Source: Methylocystis rosea SV97
Lineage (GTDB): Bacteria; Pseudomonadota; Alphaproteobacteria; Rhizobiales; Beijerinckiaceae
Length of the DNA: 64,000 nt
NCBI RefSeq assembly: GCF_000372845.1
Contig: NZ_KB889963.1
Span: forward strand, 2,624,304 to 2,688,303
Direction: 5' to 3'
Part shown: positions 54,738 to 63,370 of the stretch, piece after piece
Position numbering within the stretch: the first letter of the stretch is position 1
Layout: each line of letters starts with the position of its first letter
Translations under genes and position numbers: made by a program
The notes under the pieces: model-generated
Database searches by the model: none
Seen by the model: only the letters and a program-made list of their open reading frames with translations
Told to the model about the DNA's origin: nothing

Positions 54738-54905
54738 GCCACGAGAAGGTCGCGGCGCGACGCGGATACGCTTTGCAGGCGCGCGCTGGGTTAAGGAATT
54801 TGGTTAAGCAATAGGGTTAACCTTCCCTTAACCGTTATCGCCCATGCTTCCTTTTCGGCGCTGCGCCATTCGACCGCAATGTCGCGCGCGAAATAGGAGC
54901 ACATC

Positions 54906-55142
54906 ATGCGCCGCTCCATCGCCCTCCTGTCGTTCATCTTGATTGCTGGCGCTGTAAACGCGCGCGCCGAAAATCTGCCGTCGCCACCGCCTCTTGATGT
55001 GAGCGGCTGGTATCTTCGCGGCAATGTCGACGCGCCCGAGCAGTTGACGGAAGGGCAGTCGCAGCTCCCGCCGAACCTTCTCTTCGACCTGGCGAATGGC
55101 CCGGCCCGACCGACGCATTATTCGATGAGCGAAATTCGATGA
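54906..55142 (+). CDS. Short exported protein, possibly truncated outer-membrane protein
   Basis: 78 aa with AGGAG before the ATG. A signal peptide (MRRSIALLSFILIAGAVNARA) is followed by LPSPPPLDVSGWYLRGNVDAPEQ, which resembles the first strand of Omp25/Omp31-like beta-barrel proteins (SGWYLRGDIG), but then the frame ends. A 14-bp direct duplication (55120-55133 and 55134-55147) overlaps the stop codon, hinting at rearrangement. It is either a genuine short protein or a remnant of an outer-membrane gene. Confidence 0.5.
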   Translation: MRRSIALLSFILIAGAVNARAENLPSPPPLDVSGWYLRGNVDAPEQLTEGQSQLPPNLLFDLANGPARPTHYSMSEIR

Positions 55143-55162
55143 GCGAATTGCGCCAGATCATG

Positions 55163-55192
55163 CTGCATTTGGGCGGAATCGCCCAAATGCAG
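55163..55192 (+). terminator. Perfect 13-bp hairpin downstream of the short exported gene
   Basis: A perfect stem (55163-55175 with 55180-55192) with GAAT loop, about 20 bp after the stop. There is no T-run. Confidence 0.5.
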
Positions 55193-55310
55193 ATAAATTG
55201 ATCGATTTCCAAAGTTTAGAGCGCCTCTAGCGTTCAAATACGCGGGCCAAAACAATTTCATGTTCAGCAATGCGCGAGGGCGGACCGTTCTGCGCGCGTG
55301 TTAAAGCGCC

Positions 55311-56531
55311 TTAGGCGACCATGGCGATGAGCGTTGCGCCAAATGCGCCGAGGATGACGACCAGCCACGGCGGCGTCCGCCAGAGCACGAGCAAGAGGAA
55401 AGCAAGAAGGCCTAGCGCGAAATCCGCTGCGCCAAGGATGGCGTTCGTCCAAACAGGGGTATAGAGCGCCCCGAGCAGAATTCCGACGACCGTCGCATTG
55501 ATCCCCTTGAGCGCCGATTGCGCCGCCGTTCGATGACGTAGAGCGTCCCAAAAAGGCAGCGCGCCGACGACGAGAAGGAAAGACGGCAGGAAAATCGCGG
55601 TGAGACAGATCAGACCGCCCGCCCAGCCGTTTGGCTCAGACTTCATCGCTGCGCCGAGATAGGCCGCGAAAGTGAATAGTGGGCCGGGCGCCGCTTGCGC
55701 CGCGCCATAGCCGGCAAGAAATGCGTCACGGTCGATCCAGCCTGGAGATACGAAGGCTTGCTGCAGCAGCGGCAGCACGACGTGCCCGCCGCCAAAAACC
55801 AGCGACCCTGACCGATAAAAGCCGCTGATAAGCTCGATCGTAGGATTGGGGATTGCCTTCGCCAGAATGGGCAACCCCACAAGCAAGACGGCAAACAGCG
55901 CGAGCGAGGCGATGGCTATGGGCCGGGTGATGGGGATCGATAGAGGCGTCGTGGCGCCTTTGTTTTCCCCCGAAAGGAACAGCCAGCCAATGACGCCTCC
56001 CGCCGCAATCGCGCCAATCTGACCGCTGGCGGTGGGGACCGCCAAAGTCAGCAGCGTCGCCGCCACGGCGATGGTCGCGCGGGCCCGATCAGGACAAAGG
56101 TTTCGCGCCATCCCCCACACCGCTTGCGCGACGACAGCGACAGCGACGACTTTGAGGCCGTGCAGCCAAGCGACCTGCGAGAGGTCGCCGAGGCGACCGA
56201 CTCCATAGGCGAAGCCGATCATCGCAAGCGCTGATGGCATGGTGAACCCGATCCATGCCGCCAATCCGCCGGCGAGGCCGGCCCGCAACATGCCGATGAT
56301 GATGCCGACCTGACTGCTCGCGGGGCCGGGAAGGAACTGGCAGAGCGCGACGATATCCGAGTAGGCGGCCTCATCGAGCCATTTGCGGCGCGTGACGAAC
56401 TCAGCGTGGAAATAGCCAAGATGGGCGATCGGCCCGCCGAAGCTCGTCACCCCGAGGCGCAGAAAGACCCCAAGCACTTCCACGATGGAGCCAAATCCCT
56501 TGTTGAGCGTCGTCCCGCAATCCGCGCTCAT
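55311..56531 (-). CDS. chrA: Chromate transporter ChrA
   Basis: 406 aa, two homologous halves with about 10-12 membrane segments. The first half starts FLRLGVTSFGGPIAHLGYFHAEFV and has CQFLPGPASSQVGIIIGML; the second has SGSLVFGGGHVVLPLLQQ and GAAQAAPGPLFTFAAYLG. Both are the conserved CHR motifs. The long-chain form exports chromate using the proton gradient, lowering chromium toxicity. It stands alone, with no chrB regulator in the window. Confidence 0.93.
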   Translation of the reverse strand: MSADCGTTLNKGFGSIVEVLGVFLRLGVTSFGGPIAHLGYFHAEFVTRRKWLDEAAYSDIVALCQFLPGPASSQVGIIIGMLRAGLAGGLAAWIGFTMPSALAMIGFAYGVGRLGDLSQVAWLHGLKVVAVAVVAQAVWGMARNLCPDRARATIAVAATLLTLAVPTASGQIGAIAAGGVIGWLFLSGENKGATTPLSIPITRPIAIASLALFAVLLVGLPILAKAIPNPTIELISGFYRSGSLVFGGGHVVLPLLQQAFVSPGWIDRDAFLAGYGAAQAAPGPLFTFAAYLGAAMKSEPNGWAGGLICLTAIFLPSFLLVVGALPFWDALRHRTAAQSALKGINATVVGILLGALYTPVWTNAILGAADFALGLLAFLLLVLWRTPPWLVVILGAFGATLIAMVA

Positions 56532-56773
56532 GGCGAACTCGGCGCTTCAGAATTTCCATAGGCTGCGCCGAACAGCCGCTCACACAGCGACCACCGTCGC
56601 GAAGCTCTGAGCGGCATAAATGGGGGCGCTGTTTTCTTGCTGGCTTTGGGCATTTACATGATGATGTTGGGGGTCATTCGCGCCTCGCGTATCGTGCTGC
56701 TAGACCACCGCGCGGACAGTTCAATGTTTGCGTGAGGATGAAGCAAGAAGCAAAGCGTGAGCATATCTCATCC

Positions 56774-58315
56774 ATGTCGGACCTGACCGAAATCGGCGGA
56801 GACACGCCGCAGACCAATACGCCTGAGATCAGCGTCTCCGAACTCGCGAACGCGCTGAAGCAGACGATCGAGGATCGCTTCGGGCGCGTGCGCGTGCGCG
56901 GCGAGATCTCCAACTATCGCGGCCCGCACGCCTCCGGACACGCCTATTTCTGTCTCAAGGATCAGAATGCGCGTCTCGACGCGGTGATCTGGCGGTCGAC
57001 TTTTCTGCGCCTGCGCACGCGGCCGCAGGAGGGATTGGAAGTCGTCGCGACCGGCCGCGTCACAACCTTCCCCGGCAAGTCCTCCTATCAGATCATCATC
57101 GAGTCGCTGGAGCCGGCCGGCGTCGGCGCGCTGATGGCGCTGCTCGACGCGCGCCGCAAGGCGCTCGCGGCCGAGGGCCTCTTCGACGAAGCGCGCAAGC
57201 GACCCCTACCCTTTTTGCCGCGAGTCGTCGGCGTGGTCACCTCGCCGACCGGCGCCGTGATCCGCGACATCCTGCACCGTCTCAACGACCGCTTTCCGCG
57301 CCGCGTGCTGGTCTGGCCCGTGCGGGTGCAGGGCGAGAGTTGCGCTGAGGAGGTCGCGGCGGGCATTCGCGGCTTCAACGCGCTGCCTGCCGGGGGCGCC
57401 ATTCCCCGCCCCGACGTGCTGATCGTCGCGCGCGGCGGCGGCTCGCTCGAGGATTTGTGGGGCTTCAATGAGGAGGTCGTCGTTCGCGCGGCGGCGGAGA
57501 GCGCCATTCCGCTTATTTCGGCGATCGGTCATGAGACCGATACGACGCTCATCGATTTCGTCGCCGACCTTCGAGCGCCGACGCCGACGGGCGCGGCGGA
57601 GAAAGCCGTTCCGGTGCGCGTCGAGCTGTTCGAACATCTCGCCATCCGCACAAGCCGGCTGGAGGGCGCGCGCCGCCGCGCCATGGATCAGCGTCGCGTC
57701 CAGCTTTCAACCTACGCGCGCCTGCTGCCGGCTGGCGACGCCCTGCTCGCCAATCCGCGCCAGCGTTTTGACCGGGCGGCGGAGCGGCTGCGCGCCGGCG
57801 CCCGCGCCGCCCGAGACGGACGGCGTCTGCGGCTGTCGCGCGCCGCAACGCTGCTCGCCCGCCACTCGCCGCAGGCGGAGCTGGCGCGCGTGCGCGAGCA
57901 GCTGCGCGGTCTCGGCGCGCGGCTGCAACAGGGCTATCGCGCCCGGCGCGTTCTCGCGGGTCAGGAGAACGCCGCCGCCAGGCAGCGCCTCGCCGGGGCG
58001 GCGCAGCGTCTCGACCGCGCCGTCGCTGGCTTGATCGGCGGTCATCAGGACAGGATCGACCGACTGGCGCGGCTGCAGGAGTCGCTCAGCCATCGCTCGG
58101 CGTTGGCGCGCGGCTTTGCGCTGGTGCACGACGATAGCGGCGCGCTGGTGCGCAGCGTCGCGCAGGCTCCTCCTGGAACGGGTCTCGATATCGAGATCGC
58201 CGACGGCAGAATCCAGGCGCGCGCTGGCATCGCGATTCCAGATCCGCCGGCGCGCCCGCGCCCGCGGCGCCGCCTGAGACGAGCCGACAGCGACGATCAG
58301 GGATCGCTGTTCTGA
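56774..58315 (+). CDS. xseA: Exodeoxyribonuclease VII large subunit
   Basis: 513 aa from the ATG at 56774; the frame also has ATGs at 56732 and 56738. An OB-fold N-terminus (ISVSELANALKQTIEDRFGRVRVRGEISNY) is followed by the catalytic domain (LPFLPRVVGVVTSPTGAVIRDI, then PDVLIVARGGGSLEDLWGFNEE and PLISAIGHETDTTLIDFVAD). A long coiled coil and a C-terminal regular segment (HRSALARGFALVHD) complete it. With XseB it degrades single-stranded DNA. The small subunit gene is not in the window. Confidence 0.94.
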   Translation: MSDLTEIGGDTPQTNTPEISVSELANALKQTIEDRFGRVRVRGEISNYRGPHASGHAYFCLKDQNARLDAVIWRSTFLRLRTRPQEGLEVVATGRVTTFPGKSSYQIIIESLEPAGVGALMALLDARRKALAAEGLFDEARKRPLPFLPRVVGVVTSPTGAVIRDILHRLNDRFPRRVLVWPVRVQGESCAEEVAAGIRGFNALPAGGAIPRPDVLIVARGGGSLEDLWGFNEEVVVRAAAESAIPLISAIGHETDTTLIDFVADLRAPTPTGAAEKAVPVRVELFEHLAIRTSRLEGARRRAMDQRRVQLSTYARLLPAGDALLANPRQRFDRAAERLRAGARAARDGRRLRLSRAATLLARHSPQAELARVREQLRGLGARLQQGYRARRVLAGQENAAARQRLAGAAQRLDRAVAGLIGGHQDRIDRLARLQESLSHRSALARGFALVHDDSGALVRSVAQAPPGTGLDIEIADGRIQARAGIAIPDPPARPRPRRRLRRADSDDQGSLF

Positions 58316-58316
58316 C

Positions 58317-58766
58317 CTATTCGAATCGCATCTGCCACGCGACGATGCTGCGCTGCATGGCGGCCCGCGGCAGATAGCAGAAGACATTGGTGGAGATCGG
58401 CGCCTCTACGCAGTGATAGTGCTCCCTGCTCCAGTCGTAGCCGAGCGTATCCATGCAGGCGACGATCTTGTCGTGAATGAGCTTCGGGTTGGATCGCCGC
58501 TCCGCCGGAAAATCCCGCTCCGTCTGATATTCACAGTCGGTGACGTCCATCTTCTGGCCTTCGAAATAGCGGCCGCTGGCGCCGCTCGTGACGAACATCG
58601 CCTCTGTCGCGAGAATGAAGACGAGGCCGACCGCCAGCGCCAACTTGCCCTGCCACTTGGTCTTGAAGAAGTGAAGATCGAGTAGCGACAGCAATCCTAT
58701 CGCCAGAAGGCCGCCGCCCAGAAGCAGCGTCAACGGCGACAAAAAAGGCGCGATGCCTTCATTCAT
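58317..58766 (-). CDS. Membrane protein with two helices, unknown
   Basis: 149 aa from the ATG at 58766, preceded by AGGAGCG; the longer frame to 58859 is less likely. Two membrane segments (about residues 10-30 and 40-60) are followed by a periplasmic or cytoplasmic domain with several cysteines (VTDCEYQTE, KIVACMDTL, YHCVEAP, NVFCYLP). The even number of cysteines suggests two disulfides and hence periplasmic location. No family recognised. It converges with xseA, one base apart. Confidence 0.6.
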   Translation of the reverse strand: MNEGIAPFLSPLTLLLGGGLLAIGLLSLLDLHFFKTKWQGKLALAVGLVFILATEAMFVTSGASGRYFEGQKMDVTDCEYQTERDFPAERRSNPKLIHDKIVACMDTLGYDWSREHYHCVEAPISTNVFCYLPRAAMQRSIVAWQMRFE

Positions 58767-59165
58767 GTCACGCTCCTGACCGCGCGCGCCGCCGCATCGC
58801 GCGTCATTGATCAATATTAAGAGCGGGAGTCTCTGCAAAGCAACCGCGCGCCGCCGCATGACGGCCTGCGCATGTTCTTTTCTGCGATGCGAAATCGATG
58901 GACCCGGCGCGGGTCATCAATCCACGCAATACGCATGTGCTATATGCCGCATGGCGCGCAGACGCGCGGCGCTCAGAAGGTCGTCAATCTGCGGCGAAAC
59001 AGCGTGTTAAGCTTCTGTTAACCAATTAACCTGTTATTAACGAAGGGACGAAATTGCTCAAATGCAACAGGCCGAAGATACCTGCGATCAAGGTTGACGG
59101 AACCTTCGCTTAACCCTGGAGGCCTAGGACTATCGCCCAGTCGGTCGTCGTAACAGGAGTTCTTC
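58767..59165 (+). other. Region upstream of pal
   Basis: About 400 bp with no gene. An AT-rich block near 59010-59045 (TTAACCAATTAACC, TTATTAAC) probably includes the pal promoter. Confidence 0.4.
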
Positions 59166-59693
59166 ATGCTGCTTTCGAAACGCGCCTTCGGCGCCAAACT
59201 CGTCGTCGCGCTGACGGCGTTCATGGCGGTCCTGGCGCTCTCGGCCTGCGCCAAGAACACTGCGGATGAAGCCGCGAATGATCTGGCGGGCGGAGGCTAT
59301 GGACGCGGCGGCGGCGTAGCGAGTCCCGGCAGCCATCAGGATTTCGTGGTCAATGTCGGAGATCGCATCTTCTTCGAGACCGATTCCACGGATCTGACGT
59401 CCACCGCGCAGGCCACGCTCGATAAGCAGGCCGAATGGCTCAACCGGTACTCACGCTATAGCTTCACGATGGAAGGCCACGCCGACGAACGCGGCACCCG
59501 CGAATATAATTTCGCGCTCGGCGCGCGACGCGCCGAAGTGGCCAAGAATTACCTCGTCGCGCGCGGAGTCCAGGGATCGCGCATCCGCACGGTGAGCTAT
59601 GGCAAGGAGCGTCCTGTCGCCGTCTGCGACGACATCTCCTGCTGGTCGCAGAATCGTCGCGCCGTCACGGTGCTTTCCGGCGGCAATTCCTGA
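59166..59693 (+). CDS. pal: Peptidoglycan-associated lipoprotein Pal
   Basis: 175 aa. A lipoprotein leader ends in the lipobox LSACAKN. The OmpA-like domain has VNVGDRIFFETDSTDLTSTAQ, EGHADERGTREYNFALGARRA and a C-terminal SQNRRAVTVLS, which bind the diaminopimelate of peptidoglycan. Pal anchors the outer membrane to the wall with the Tol complex. Unlike the usual order tolB-pal-ybgF-tilS-ftsH, it is separate from cpoB-tilS-ftsH (9.5 kb away), with no tol genes in the window; a second pal elsewhere is possible. Confidence 0.93.
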   Translation: MLLSKRAFGAKLVVALTAFMAVLALSACAKNTADEAANDLAGGGYGRGGGVASPGSHQDFVVNVGDRIFFETDSTDLTSTAQATLDKQAEWLNRYSRYSFTMEGHADERGTREYNFALGARRAEVAKNYLVARGVQGSRIRTVSYGKERPVAVCDDISCWSQNRRAVTVLSGGNS

Positions 59694-59768
59694 TAGGAGG
59701 CCCGCCGCGCCCCCTTGCGTCCGGGGCGTCGTTGCGGCAATGAAGACGCGCGCCTTTTGGGCGCCCGC

Positions 59769-59844
59769 AGGAGTGTAGCTCAACTGGTAGAGCACCGGTC
59801 TCCAAAACCGGGGGTTGTCGGTTCGATCCCGGCCACTCCTGCCA
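59769..59844 (+). tRNA. tRNA-Trp (CCA)
   Basis: The acceptor AGGAGTG pairs with CACTCCT, the anticodon loop CTCCAAA gives CCA, and the 3' CCA is encoded. The 3' flank (59848-59864) matches the tRNA-Ser flank at 16 of 17 bases, suggesting a past element insertion. Confidence 0.95.
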
Positions 59845-59904
59845 CTTTAAAATCAATAGCTTATCGCTGTTTTACTCCAACACAATTTGTGGCAGAACTT
59901 CTCT

Positions 59905-59923
59905 GGGGTAATCGCTGGGGTAA
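59905..59923 (+). repeat. Paired CTGGGGTAA direct repeats after tRNA-Trp
   Basis: Two CTGGGGTAA copies separated by about three bases. Direct repeats of this kind are found as integrase arm-type sites beside tRNA genes. No integrase remains here. Confidence 0.45.
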
Positions 59924-59952
59924 CCCGCAAAAGATCAATCATGGGGAGCGAT

Positions 59953-60147
59953 ATGGCGAAAAAGACTCTGGCCGCCTACGTCCAGCAAACATTCGAAGAG
60001 TCTCGCCGGAATCTTTCCTTGGCCGCGATCGACTTTTCGATTCCTGACGAGAAAATCCTCGAGCTCCGAGAGTCAGTCCGTCGAGAATCCGCGGACGTTC
60101 AACGCCTCAAAAAGAAAAAGGGCTTTCTGGGGTTCTTGGGGCTCTGA
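59953..60147 (+). CDS. 64-residue helical protein in the tRNA-Trp scar
   Basis: 64 aa from the ATG at 59953, preceded by GGGGAG; the frame is open from 59887. Helical and charged: MAKKTLAAYVQQTFEESRRN, then ESVRRESADVQRLKKKKG and a short glycine/leucine/phenylalanine end (GFLGFLGL) that could touch membrane. No family recognised. Position directly after tRNA-Trp and arm-site-like repeats suggests it is left over from a mobile element. Confidence 0.5.
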   Translation: MAKKTLAAYVQQTFEESRRNLSLAAIDFSIPDEKILELRESVRRESADVQRLKKKKGFLGFLGL

Positions 60148-60742
60148 TCGTAGCAGCGACGAGCGCCGCCTGCCGCCGCTATCTTCCCCGGATGCATGCA
60201 GCACCCCGCCCCTCCGACGATAGCCGATCTTCGCGCTGAGGGCGTCGCTGGCGCCTGGGTCTGGTGCACCGGACTTCGTTGCACCCATCACGGCAAGGTC
60301 GCCTTCGACGCCAGGCTCCAGGGACGCCGTTCATCACTTTGGCGCGGTCGCGGCGCTTCGCTCGGCGTGCGGCTCCCGGGACGTGCACCTGATGCCGGAT
60401 TGGCCGCCCTATCTGGCGCAGGGGTGATGGCCGGATGGCCGGCGAACGAAAGCTCTCCCGGCGCTCGCTCGAGCCGAAGATCCATCGGTACAGCGCGCCA
60501 TCGGCTGGATGATCGGGGCAAGTCAGGCGCGCGCCGAGTTGGGCTGGACCGGCGCCAAGGCGCTCTGGAGAGATCTCGAGCAGACTCGCCCGTTCTGGAA
60601 ATGATGAAGCCCTCGCGGAGACGGCGACGCCGTCCTCCGCGCTTGCGCCGGCTTCGACAAAGAAGGTGAAGCTTCGCGATCGAGCGGCGAGAGGCGGTAA
60701 TAAAATCAGCCGTCTTGCGAAGCGTCGAAGACGCTGAGCAAA
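60148..60742. other. Decayed stretch between the tRNA-Trp scar and ackA
   Basis: About 595 bp. It holds a frameshifted copy of the small CGAREV-type gene (60196-60427) and further nonsense. No intact gene seen. Confidence 0.4.
60196..60427 (+). pseudogene. Frameshifted small CGAREV protein, copy 2
   Basis: MQHPAPPTIADLRAEGVAG and WVWCTGLRCTHHGKVAFDA run in one frame. The C-terminal CGSRDVHLMPDWPPYLAQG lies in another, before a TGA at 60427. It is homologous to the decayed copy at 13190. The shift lies somewhere around 60310-60370. Confidence 0.6.
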
Positions 60743-61945
60743 TCAGGCCAACGCATCCGCACTTGTATCCGCTAGGTGAAGCGCGTGGCGCGCGATGATC
60801 TGTTCTTCGTTGGTCGGAATGACAAACACCCGCACTGAAGACTTCGCAGATGAGATGACTTCCTTCTGCTGCTCATTCGCGTGGCGATCGAGCTCGACGC
60901 CGAGCCATTCCATGCCTTCAAGGACCCGCTCGCGCACCCGCCACGCGTTCTCACCGATGCCGCCGCAAAAGACGACAGCGTCAATTCCCTGCAGAACAGC
61001 CGTTAGTCCGCCGAGTTCGCGCCGAATGCGAAATACAAAATAATCGATCGCTTCAAGCGCTTCGGAGGCATCCGAAGCTTCGAGTTCACGCATATCATGA
61101 GAGATCCCGGATAGGCCTTTCAGACCCGACTCCTTATAGAGGAGGTTCGATATCTCCTCGGCTCCCAGCTTTTTCTCCTGCATCAAATAGAGAACGACGC
61201 CCGGGTCGAGTTGGCCGCAACGTGTGCCCATGGGGAGCCCGTCGAGCGCCGTGAACCCCATAGAACTCGCCACCGATCGGCCGTTCTGCATCGCGCACAT
61301 CGACGCACCGTTCCCCAGATGTGCGACCACGACCCGTCCTTTGGCGTGAGACGGCGAGACCTCCCTGAGCTTTGTTGACACATACTCGTACGACAATCCA
61401 TGAAATCCGTAGCGTCGAACCCCTTCAGCATAATATTGCCGCGGTAGCGCGAAGACGTCATTGACAAAGGGATGACTGCGGTGAAACGCCGTATCGAAAC
61501 ACGCCACTTGAATAGATTCGGGCCAAGCTTCACGCGCTGCTTTGATCCCGGCGATGTTGTGGGGCTCATGCAGGGGAGCAAGCGGGACGAGCTTCTCGAG
61601 CCGATCGATCACCTCGCCGGTAATGATCACCGGCGCGTCGTAATGGACGCCCCCATGAACGACACGGTGGCCGACCGCGTCTATGCGCGCGCTGGGAAAT
61701 GCTTCGTCCTGCCACGAGAGGATTCGCCTCAAAGCTTCCTCATGGAAAGCCGCACCGTCCGTCTGCGACCAGACGTCGTCGTAAAGCGTCGCGCCAGAGT
61801 TATCTCGTACTCTTATCCGCCGCTCTTCTCCCGTCATCTCCGCAAGGCCCAGGGCGAGCGGCGACGCCTCGTCATCCTCAGCCGCAAACAAAGCGAATTT
61901 GATCGACGAGGAGCCGGCGTTCAAGGTGACGACATGGCGTCTCAC
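60743..61945 (-). CDS. ackA: Acetate kinase
   Basis: 400 aa from a GTG at 61945, which overlaps the stop of the upstream gene (GTGA); the longer frame to 62005 would overlap by 60 bp. VVTLNAGSSSIKFALF is the family N-terminus, then VGHRVVHGGVHY, VAHLGNGASMCAMQNGRSV and a C-terminal VFCGGIGENAWRVRERV. It interconverts acetyl phosphate and acetate with ATP. It is coupled to a phosphate acetyltransferase gene, so acetyl-CoA overflow or a phosphoketolase route is plausible. Confidence 0.95.
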   Translation of the reverse strand: MRRHVVTLNAGSSSIKFALFAAEDDEASPLALGLAEMTGEERRIRVRDNSGATLYDDVWSQTDGAAFHEEALRRILSWQDEAFPSARIDAVGHRVVHGGVHYDAPVIITGEVIDRLEKLVPLAPLHEPHNIAGIKAAREAWPESIQVACFDTAFHRSHPFVNDVFALPRQYYAEGVRRYGFHGLSYEYVSTKLREVSPSHAKGRVVVAHLGNGASMCAMQNGRSVASSMGFTALDGLPMGTRCGQLDPGVVLYLMQEKKLGAEEISNLLYKESGLKGLSGISHDMRELEASDASEALEAIDYFVFRIRRELGGLTAVLQGIDAVVFCGGIGENAWRVRERVLEGMEWLGVELDRHANEQQKEVISSAKSSVRVFVIPTNEEQIIARHALHLADTSADALA

Positions 61946-63354
61946 TGTGCGGCTTCCCGCAGGGCTTCTTCCGTCTCGACTGCGCTTTGCCCGGTCGACA
62001 GCCAATGGGCGTATAGGGCCGCAACGGCGCAGGAGAACAAACGGGATTGTTCGTCATCCGCGCGACTTGTCAATAGGATCGGAACCTTCGCGCCGATGAT
62101 CAGGCCGGCGCCTTCGGCCTGAGCCGCGTAGGTCAGCTCTTTCGCCAATATGTTGCCCGATTCGAGGTTGGGAACGACGAGAATATCCGCCCTACCGGCA
62201 ACCAGCGAATGGATGCCTTTGCTGCGAGCGGCGGTGAGGCTGAGGGCGTTGTCCATCGCCAACGGCCCGTCGACGTCGCCGCCCCGGATTTGATTGCGCT
62301 CAGCCATTTTCGACAAAGCCGCCGCATCAAGAGTCGACTGAATTTTCGGATTGACCGTCTCGACCGCGGAGAGAACGCCAACCTTGGGTCGTTCGATCCC
62401 TAAGGCGATGCCGAGATCGATCGCATTCTGAACGATGTCGACCTTTTCTTCGAGCGTCGGCGCGATATTCACCGCTGCGTCGGTCACCAGCACAAGCTGT
62501 TTCAGCGTCGGCGCATCCATGATGAAGACGTGGCTGATGCGGCGGCCAATGCGCAGGCCGCCCTGTGATTTCACCACATGTTTCAGCAGTTCGTCGGTGT
62601 GAAGATGCCCTTTCATCACTGCAGCCACCGCGCCTTGATGCACAAGTTCGACGGCTCGCGCCGCAGCAGCATCATGACTGCATGCGTTCTCGATGGCGAT
62701 GCCCGCAAGATCCGCGTCGCAAGACGCGGCGACGCTACGAATTATCTTCTCGTCGCCGATGAGGATTGGCACGATCAGTTTTTCGCGGGCGCCGGCCAGC
62801 GCGCCGAGCAACGCATTTGCCTCCTCCGGAGCGACGACGGCGGTTGGCAGAGCCGCCAGCGAAGCGCAGGCGGCAAGCAGCCGATCCATATGGACATGGA
62901 GCTGCAGCGTCAGTCCGGGGAGCGCCTCTTCATCGATTGTCTGCCGGATGGTCGGGGCGAGCACCTCGGCCATACCGTCGACAACGAGTTCGGAACCACG
63001 ATGGACCTGGGTGCGCAGCATAACGGTCGAGGGCGGTCGCAATTCCTCCACGCGCACCGAGACGAGGAGCGAGTCGCCGATATGGGCTCTGACGTTGAAC
63101 CGAAGGGTCTGCGACAGATAGCTCGTTCCGGCGCCCGGCAGCAAATTGCCGAGAACTGCGGAAAAAAGCGAACCGACCCACATCGCGGGGGCCACCGCTT
63201 CCGAACCTCGATCATTTTTCTCGTCCGGAAGGTGGGCGGGATTGAGATTGCCGCTGGCGTGGGCAAAGACGATGAAGTCCTCAGGCGCGACGACTCGGGC
63301 GATCGACGCTTCCTGCCCCACCGCCAATTCATTAAAGAGCTTGTTCGAGCGCAT
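61942..63354 (-). CDS. Bifunctional MaoC-like hydratase / phosphate acetyltransferase
   Basis: 470 aa from the ATG at 63354; the frame is open further. The first about 150 residues are a MaoC hot-dog domain (VAPEDFIVFAHASGNLNPAH). The rest is a phosphate acetyl/butyryltransferase domain: AAVMKGHLHTDELLKHVV, VFIMDAPTLKQLVLVTDAAVNI, and DGPLAMDNALS. This fusion is common beside ackA in Hyphomicrobiales. The transferase exchanges acyl-CoA and acyl phosphate; the hydratase half may be structural. Stop overlaps ackA start. Confidence 0.9.
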   Translation of the reverse strand: MRSNKLFNELAVGQEASIARVVAPEDFIVFAHASGNLNPAHLPDEKNDRGSEAVAPAMWVGSLFSAVLGNLLPGAGTSYLSQTLRFNVRAHIGDSLLVSVRVEELRPPSTVMLRTQVHRGSELVVDGMAEVLAPTIRQTIDEEALPGLTLQLHVHMDRLLAACASLAALPTAVVAPEEANALLGALAGAREKLIVPILIGDEKIIRSVAASCDADLAGIAIENACSHDAAAARAVELVHQGAVAAVMKGHLHTDELLKHVVKSQGGLRIGRRISHVFIMDAPTLKQLVLVTDAAVNIAPTLEEKVDIVQNAIDLGIALGIERPKVGVLSAVETVNPKIQSTLDAAALSKMAERNQIRGGDVDGPLAMDNALSLTAARSKGIHSLVAGRADILVVPNLESGNILAKELTYAAQAEGAGLIIGAKVPILLTSRADDEQSRLFSCAVAALYAHWLSTGQSAVETEEALREAAQ

Positions 63355-63370
63355 ATCTCTAACTCTTGTT

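Noticed and set aside
59665-59856. Minus-strand frame at tRNA-Trp
   Set aside because: The QEWPGSNRQPPVLETGALPVELHS stretch is the antisense of the tRNA.
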